Part shown: positions 60,648-64,000 of the stretch, in pieces
Layout: every line of letters begins with the position of its first letter
How positions within the stretch are numbered: position 1 is the first letter of the stretch
DNA from: an uncultured Clostridia bacterium
GTDB lineage: Bacteria > Bacillota > Clostridia > Peptostreptococcales > Anaerovoracaceae
Assembly (NCBI GenBank): GCA_945928865.1
Contig: CAMENZ010000004.1
Location: 1-64,000, forward strand
Direction of reading: 5' to 3'
DNA: 64,000 bases
Position numbers and translations under genes: made by a program
The notes under the pieces: generated by a model
What the model saw: only the letters and a program-made list of their open reading frames with translations
The model's database searches: none
Told to the model about the DNA's origin: nothing

Positions 60648-60663
60648 TGGCACAGCTTTTGCA
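60648..60663 (+). promoter_or_regulatory. Sigma-54 promoter of kal
   Basis: TGGCACAGCTTTTGCA, a perfect match to the -24/-12 consensus with ten bases between GG and GC. Confidence 0.93.
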
Positions 60664-60730
60664 ACATATTATTTTGTGAATTTCGAAGTTATTTTATGCA
60701 AGACCATGAAATAGAAAAGGAGAATTAAAA

Positions 60731-61126
60731 ATGGCTGAAGAAAAAATTACCTCATTATTAAGAATGAGAATGTCCGCTAAGGATGCTCACTACGGTGGAG
60801 AGTTAGTTGATGGAGCACACATGGTACACCTTTTTGGTGATGTTGCTACTGAATTATTAATTAAGTTAGACGGAGATGAAGGTTTATTCTGCGCTTACGA
60901 TAACGTAGAATTCTTAGCACCTACTTATGCTGGAGACTATATCGAAGCTTATGGCGAAATTGATAAAATCGGTAACACTTCCAGACATATGGTATTTGAA
61001 GCAAGAAAAGTTGTTGTTTCCAGAAAAGACATCAACGCATCTGCTGCTGACTTCCTTGAAGAACCAATCGTAGTTGCAAGAGCTTCCGGAACTTGCGTTA
61101 CACCTAAAGAATTCAAGAGAAAATAG
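60731..61126 (+). CDS. kal: 3-aminobutyryl-CoA ammonia-lyase
   Basis: A 131-aa hot-dog-fold enzyme that removes ammonia from L-3-aminobutyryl-CoA to give crotonyl-Co[41 protein letters not shown] and [17 protein letters not shown] are typical of Kal. It lies outside the main operon, on the opposite strand, behind its own sigma-54 promoter. AAAAGGAG precedes the ATG. Confidence 0.93.
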   Translation: MAEEKITSLLRMRMSAKDAHYGGELVDGAHMVHLFGDVATELLIKLDGDEGLFCAYDNVEFLAPTYAGDYIEAYGEIDKIGNTSRHMVFEARKVVVSRKDINASAADFLEEPIVVARASGTCVTPKEFKRK

Positions 61127-61158
61127 TAAACACGAAAATTACTAATACATCTTATGCG

Positions 61159-61186
61159 AAACCCTGTAAATATTGCAGGGTTTTTT
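61159..61186 (+). terminator. Terminator of kal
   Basis: AAACCCTG pairs with CAGGGTTT, followed by a T-run. Confidence 0.9.
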
Positions 61187-61256
61187 GCTATCTATTACAA
61201 AATTAAAAGCGGTAAATAATCCTTTACGAATCACTTACCGCATTTCACATCCCCAC

Positions 61257-61964
61257 CTACATCTGTCCTCTTAGGTACTCTATTTCCTTAGGTGTCAATT
61301 TTCTATAATGACCTTCTCTAAGATGTCCTAATTTAATTTCTCCGATAGATACACGCTTTAACTCTTGCACCGGATTCCCAACTGCCTTGCACATTTTTCT
61401 AACCTGCCTGTTTTTTCCTTCGCTTATGGAAATTTCTACTATAGTAGAAGTCTTAGTACCCTTAACCACAGTAACTCTAGCAGGCTTTGTAACATATCCG
61501 CCTATATCCACACCTTTTCTAAGCTTCCAAAGTTTTTCCAGAGATAAAACCCCTGACACCCTTGCCATATAGGTCTTAAAAATTTCATTTTTCGGATGTA
61601 AAAGCATATTAGCTATATCCCCATCATTAGTAAGAATCAAAGCTCCGCTAGTATTATAATCTAATCTCCCCACCGGAAAAAGCCTTGCATCAATATCCTT
61701 AACCAAATCCATAACAGTAGCCCTGCCAAATTCATCCTTGGATGTAGTAACCATACCCAAAGGTTTATTAACCAAGACATATTCCTTCTTCTGATTAAGG
61801 CTTATAACTTTGCCATTTACCTGCACTTTATCTCCGTCAACCACATCATAACCCGGTTCACGCATAACAGCACCATTGACTTTAACAGCACCGTTAACAA
61901 TCAGCTCATCTGCTTTCCTGCGGCTAGTAACTCCGGATTCAGCAATATATTTATTTATTCTCAT
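61257..61964 (-). CDS. rluB: 23S rRNA pseudouridine synthase, RluB/RsuA family
   Basis: A 235-aa enzyme with an N-terminal S4 domain (INKYIAESGVTSRRKADELI) and the catalytic block FPVGRLDYNTSGALILTNDG with the essential Asp, then ISEGKNRQVRKMCKAVG. In Firmicutes this gene usually follows scpAB, as here, and modifies helix 89 of 23S rRNA. Confidence 0.92.
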   Translation of the reverse strand: MRINKYIAESGVTSRRKADELIVNGAVKVNGAVMREPGYDVVDGDKVQVNGKVISLNQKKEYVLVNKPLGMVTTSKDEFGRATVMDLVKDIDARLFPVGRLDYNTSGALILTNDGDIANMLLHPKNEIFKTYMARVSGVLSLEKLWKLRKGVDIGGYVTKPARVTVVKGTKTSTIVEISISEGKNRQVRKMCKAVGNPVQELKRVSIGEIKLGHLREGHYRKLTPKEIEYLRGQM

Positions 61965-61977
61965 ATTCCACCTTTCG

Positions 61978-62026
61978 CAAAATCCACCTGCCCAACCTTT
62001 CTAAAAAGCCGAAGGCTCAGATTTTG
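61978..62026 (-). repeat. Small palindromic intergenic element, copy 2
   Basis: Inverted ends CAAAATC and GATTTTG enclose CCACCTGCCCAACCTTTCT and a GCC-GAA-GGC hairpin. It is related to 42477-42537 and lies directly upstream of rluB. Confidence 0.5.
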
Positions 62027-62033
62027 TACTACA

Positions 62034-62642
62034 CTAAATTTCAAACCTAATTTGACCCTCGAAAGCCTTTCCGCCTTCTAACGCCTCTTCACCATCTTCC
62101 CAATCTTCTCCCAGATTAATGGCAGTCTCAATATCTTCAATTTCAGGAAGTTCCTTAATATTGGCAAATCCGAACTTCTTCAAAAACTCATCTGTGGTTC
62201 CATAAAGCATCGGTCTTCCGATACCTTCGGAGCGCCCCACCACCTTTACCAATTCCTTTTCCATAAGACCTTCCATAACCCTATCACACTTAATACCTCT
62301 GATGGCCTCTATTTCACCCTTAGTTACAGGCTGTTTATATGCCACAATGGCTAAAACTTCTAAGGCCGATTGGGATAATTTCTTAGTCTTTACAGGAGTA
62401 CATAGCCTCTCTATATATTCCACATTTTCCTCACGGGTAACAAATTGAAAAGCACCATTCACTTCCCTTATAACTATGCCGCGATATTCTTCCTCGTATT
62501 CTTTTTGAAGCTGATGCATAGCTTCTAAAACCTCTTTATTACTTATGCCTATTACATCAGCAGCCGCCTTAATTTCCAAAGGCTGACCCCATACAAACAT
62601 CATAGACTCTAATGCTGATTTAGTTAATTTGTTACTTCCCAC
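62034..62642 (-). CDS. scpB: Segregation and condensation protein B
   Basis: A 202-aa winged-helix protein, partner of SMC-ScpA in chromosome condensation. LTKSALESMMFVWGQPLEIK starts the family; LSQSALEVLAIVAYKQPVTK and GRPMLYGTTDEFLKKFG are hallmark blocks. GTG at 62642 has GGAGG nine bases upstream and overlaps the scpA stop; upstream codons lie on that site. Confidence 0.93.
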   Translation of the reverse strand: MGSNKLTKSALESMMFVWGQPLEIKAAADVIGISNKEVLEAMHQLQKEYEEEYRGIVIREVNGAFQFVTREENVEYIERLCTPVKTKKLSQSALEVLAIVAYKQPVTKGEIEAIRGIKCDRVMEGLMEKELVKVVGRSEGIGRPMLYGTTDEFLKKFGFANIKELPEIEDIETAINLGEDWEDGEEALEGGKAFEGQIRFEI

Positions 62643-63435
62643 TATAACTTGCCTCCATATCTTGAGCTTCACTATACTTTTCTAAAACCTTGTCCTCGTT
62701 TACCCTTTCACCGGAAGACACTTGAATATTACCATAGATACCCTTTTGCTCTACCTTAATAACTCTTTCTTTTGCCATCTCTAAAAGGGATACGAAGGTA
62801 ACCACTACATCATACCTGTCTTTCTTGTTAGGAATCAACTCCTTAAAGTTAAAGAACTCTCCTATTTTGCTTCTTACCGCCTTTAAAATAGAGCGGATTC
62901 TACCTTCCATAGTAGATCTATCCCTCTCTATTCTAGTATAATGTTTTCTGACAGCCTCCACCTTTTGCTTTTTCTGAATAAATAAGGAAAAGGCATTAGA
63001 AAAAGATTTAATATCCAAGCTAAGATACTCATCAGGATTATCTAAATAAACAGAAATATCCTCTTGAGGTTTTTCAAAAATCCTGCTGTTTCTCTCTTCC
63101 TTTTCACGCAAAATCTCCCCAGCCAGCTTAAACTGTTTGTACTCTAAAATTCTCTCTACCAACTCAGTCCTAGGGTCTTCCTCTAATAAAGTTTCACCCG
63201 AAGTTGCCATTCTAGGAAGAATGAGCTTAGATTTTATCTCTATTAAAGCCGCTGCTAAAACCATGAAATCCTGAGTAACATTTATATTATTTTCTTCCAT
63301 AGTCTTAATATATTCTAAATATTGACTTGTAATTTCACTTATCCTTATATCATATATGCTCATTTCCGCATTTTCAATGAGATATACTAAAAGGTCAAAA
63401 GGTCCTTCAAAGGTTTGAAGCTTAACTTTATACAT
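62632..63435 (-). CDS. scpA: Segregation and condensation protein A
   Basis: A 267-aa kleisin. The N-terminus KLQTFEGPFDLLVYLIENAE and ITSQYLEYIKTM binds the SMC neck; VLAAALIEIKSKLILPR follows; the C-terminal winged helix (VVTFVSLLEMAKERVIKVEQ) binds the SMC head. ATG at 63435 overlaps the end of the transporter gene. Confidence 0.94.
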   Translation of the reverse strand: MYKVKLQTFEGPFDLLVYLIENAEMSIYDIRISEITSQYLEYIKTMEENNINVTQDFMVLAAALIEIKSKLILPRMATSGETLLEEDPRTELVERILEYKQFKLAGEILREKEERNSRIFEKPQEDISVYLDNPDEYLSLDIKSFSNAFSLFIQKKQKVEAVRKHYTRIERDRSTMEGRIRSILKAVRSKIGEFFNFKELIPNKKDRYDVVVTFVSLLEMAKERVIKVEQKGIYGNIQVSSGERVNEDKVLEKYSEAQDMEASYSGK

Positions 63436-64000
63436 CACTTTCCCTCTCAAATTTATTATAAAAAAGTAGTGCCATAACTACTATTACACAACCGATCACT
63501 TCATATATATTCGGAATTTGCCTAACCAAAACAAAAGCAACTATGGTCGAAATCACAGGATCTCCTGCCTCCCATGTTGAAATATATAGAGAACTTACAT
63601 TTCCCAAACATAGATTCCATACTGCATGAGAACCTATCTGACATACGAAAGCCATAATCACAATTAAGAGATAGTCCTTCAAAGGATATATCATCATAGG
63701 CGTTTCTGTCAAAAACACACCTACTAAAAAGCATATCCAGCAGCTCATAAAAACCAAGAGTACATAAATATTCCCTTTAACCTCTTTTCTGACTTTCCCA
63801 CCTATAGCAAAATAGACTCCCATACACATAGCCGAAAGAAAAGCGAATATGTTGCCTAAAAAGTGGCTGCCTTCCAATGCTCTAATATCTCCACCCATAA
63901 TAATTCCGCCACCTATCAAAGCCACAATTATAGCTACAATCGACTTATATGAAACCTTTTTCTTATATATAAAAATCGTTATTCCTAACACTACCAAAGG
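63428..64000 (-). CDS. EamA/DMT-family transporter, 3' part
   Basis: The last 190 residues of a drug/metabolite transporter; the 5' end lies beyond the window. About six membrane helices remain, including a second EamA repeat (FLGNIFAFLSAMCMGVYFAI, EAGDPVISTIVAFVLV, YEVIGCVIVVMALLFY). Substrate cannot be told. It overlaps scpA by eight bases. Confidence 0.85.
   Translation of the reverse strand, partial: PLVVLGITIFIYKKKVSYKSIVAIIVALIGGGIIMGGDIRALEGSHFLGNIFAFLSAMCMGVYFAIGGKVRKEVKGNIYVLLVFMSCWICFLVGVFLTETPMMIYPLKDYLLIVIMAFVCQIGSHAVWNLCLGNVSSLYISTWEAGDPVISTIVAFVLVRQIPNIYEVIGCVIVVMALLFYNKFERESDV

Noticed and set aside
1..64000. tRNA and rRNA genes
   Set aside because: I saw no cloverleaf with a T-loop GTTCRANYC pattern and no rRNA sequence in the gaps; a covariance-model scan would settle it.

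Overview
The window reads as chromosomal DNA of a low-GC, obligately anaerobic, amino-acid-fermenting member of the Clostridia. The main reason is a near-complete lysine fermentation operon (lysine 2,3-aminomutase, lysine 5,6-aminomutase with its reactivating factor, diaminohexanoate dehydrogenase, 3-aminobutyryl-CoA ammonia-lyase, CoA-transferase). Clostridial-type promoters, a SAM-I (S-box) riboswitch and Tn4451/Tn1549-style mobile-element genes agree with this. I cannot name the species.

The left 36.8 kb is accessory DNA that looks like several mobile elements stacked behind the 3' end of guaA. (a) 1-12 kb: a leftward array of immunity-type and unknown small genes (two SUKH/SMI1-KNR4, DUF2695, TPR-DUF695-RraB, DUF4304, Imm17-like, DUF4261, small membrane proteins). 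It is littered with gene debris: two truncated relaxase copies, two DUF1877 tails, an IS256 transposase stub and a stop-interrupted gene. No toxin gene is seen. (b) 12.2-13.9 kb: an XRE repressor with a divergent promoter/operator region that copies the int/xis control region at 33.4 kb but has lost its integrase, followed by an unrecognised protein with a C-terminal membrane anchor. (c) 14.1-19.3 kb: a defence island with an ASCH protein, an ASCH-PIN-GNAT-PUA-like fusion, a HaeIII-family (GGCC) restriction endonuclease and its C5 methyltransferase, plus TnpV and DUF6809. (d) 19.58-36.76 kb: an integrated mobilizable element bounded by a 22-bp direct repeat. It holds relaxase, MobC, oriT-like repeats, primase, VapE-like ATPase, integrase, excisionase and repressor. 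Its cargo is an XRE/helicase-nuclease pair, a SdpR/SdpI/ABC-transporter operon and a two-gene YaaC-family module.

From 36.8 kb the DNA is ordinary chromosome: guaA-guaB, a CapA-like phosphatase, metK under a SAM-I riboswitch, an unrecognised 420-aa protein, a gene-free stretch with three perfect DnaA boxes, a YcxB-like protein, an AlaX-type editing protein and a G5/3D cell-wall protein.

The right part holds the lysine regulon. One leftward operon, kdd2-kdd1-kamA-kamB-kamC-kamD-kamE-atoD-atoA, starts at a canonical sigma-54 promoter. kal lies apart on the + strand behind a second perfect sigma-54 promoter. Between them is a sigma-54 activator whose sensor half is a degenerate copy of the pathway enzyme Kdd. 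That activator and its two promoters form a self-contained regulatory circuit and are the most interesting system in the window. The window ends with rluB, scpB, scpA and the 3' part of a DMT-family transporter gene.
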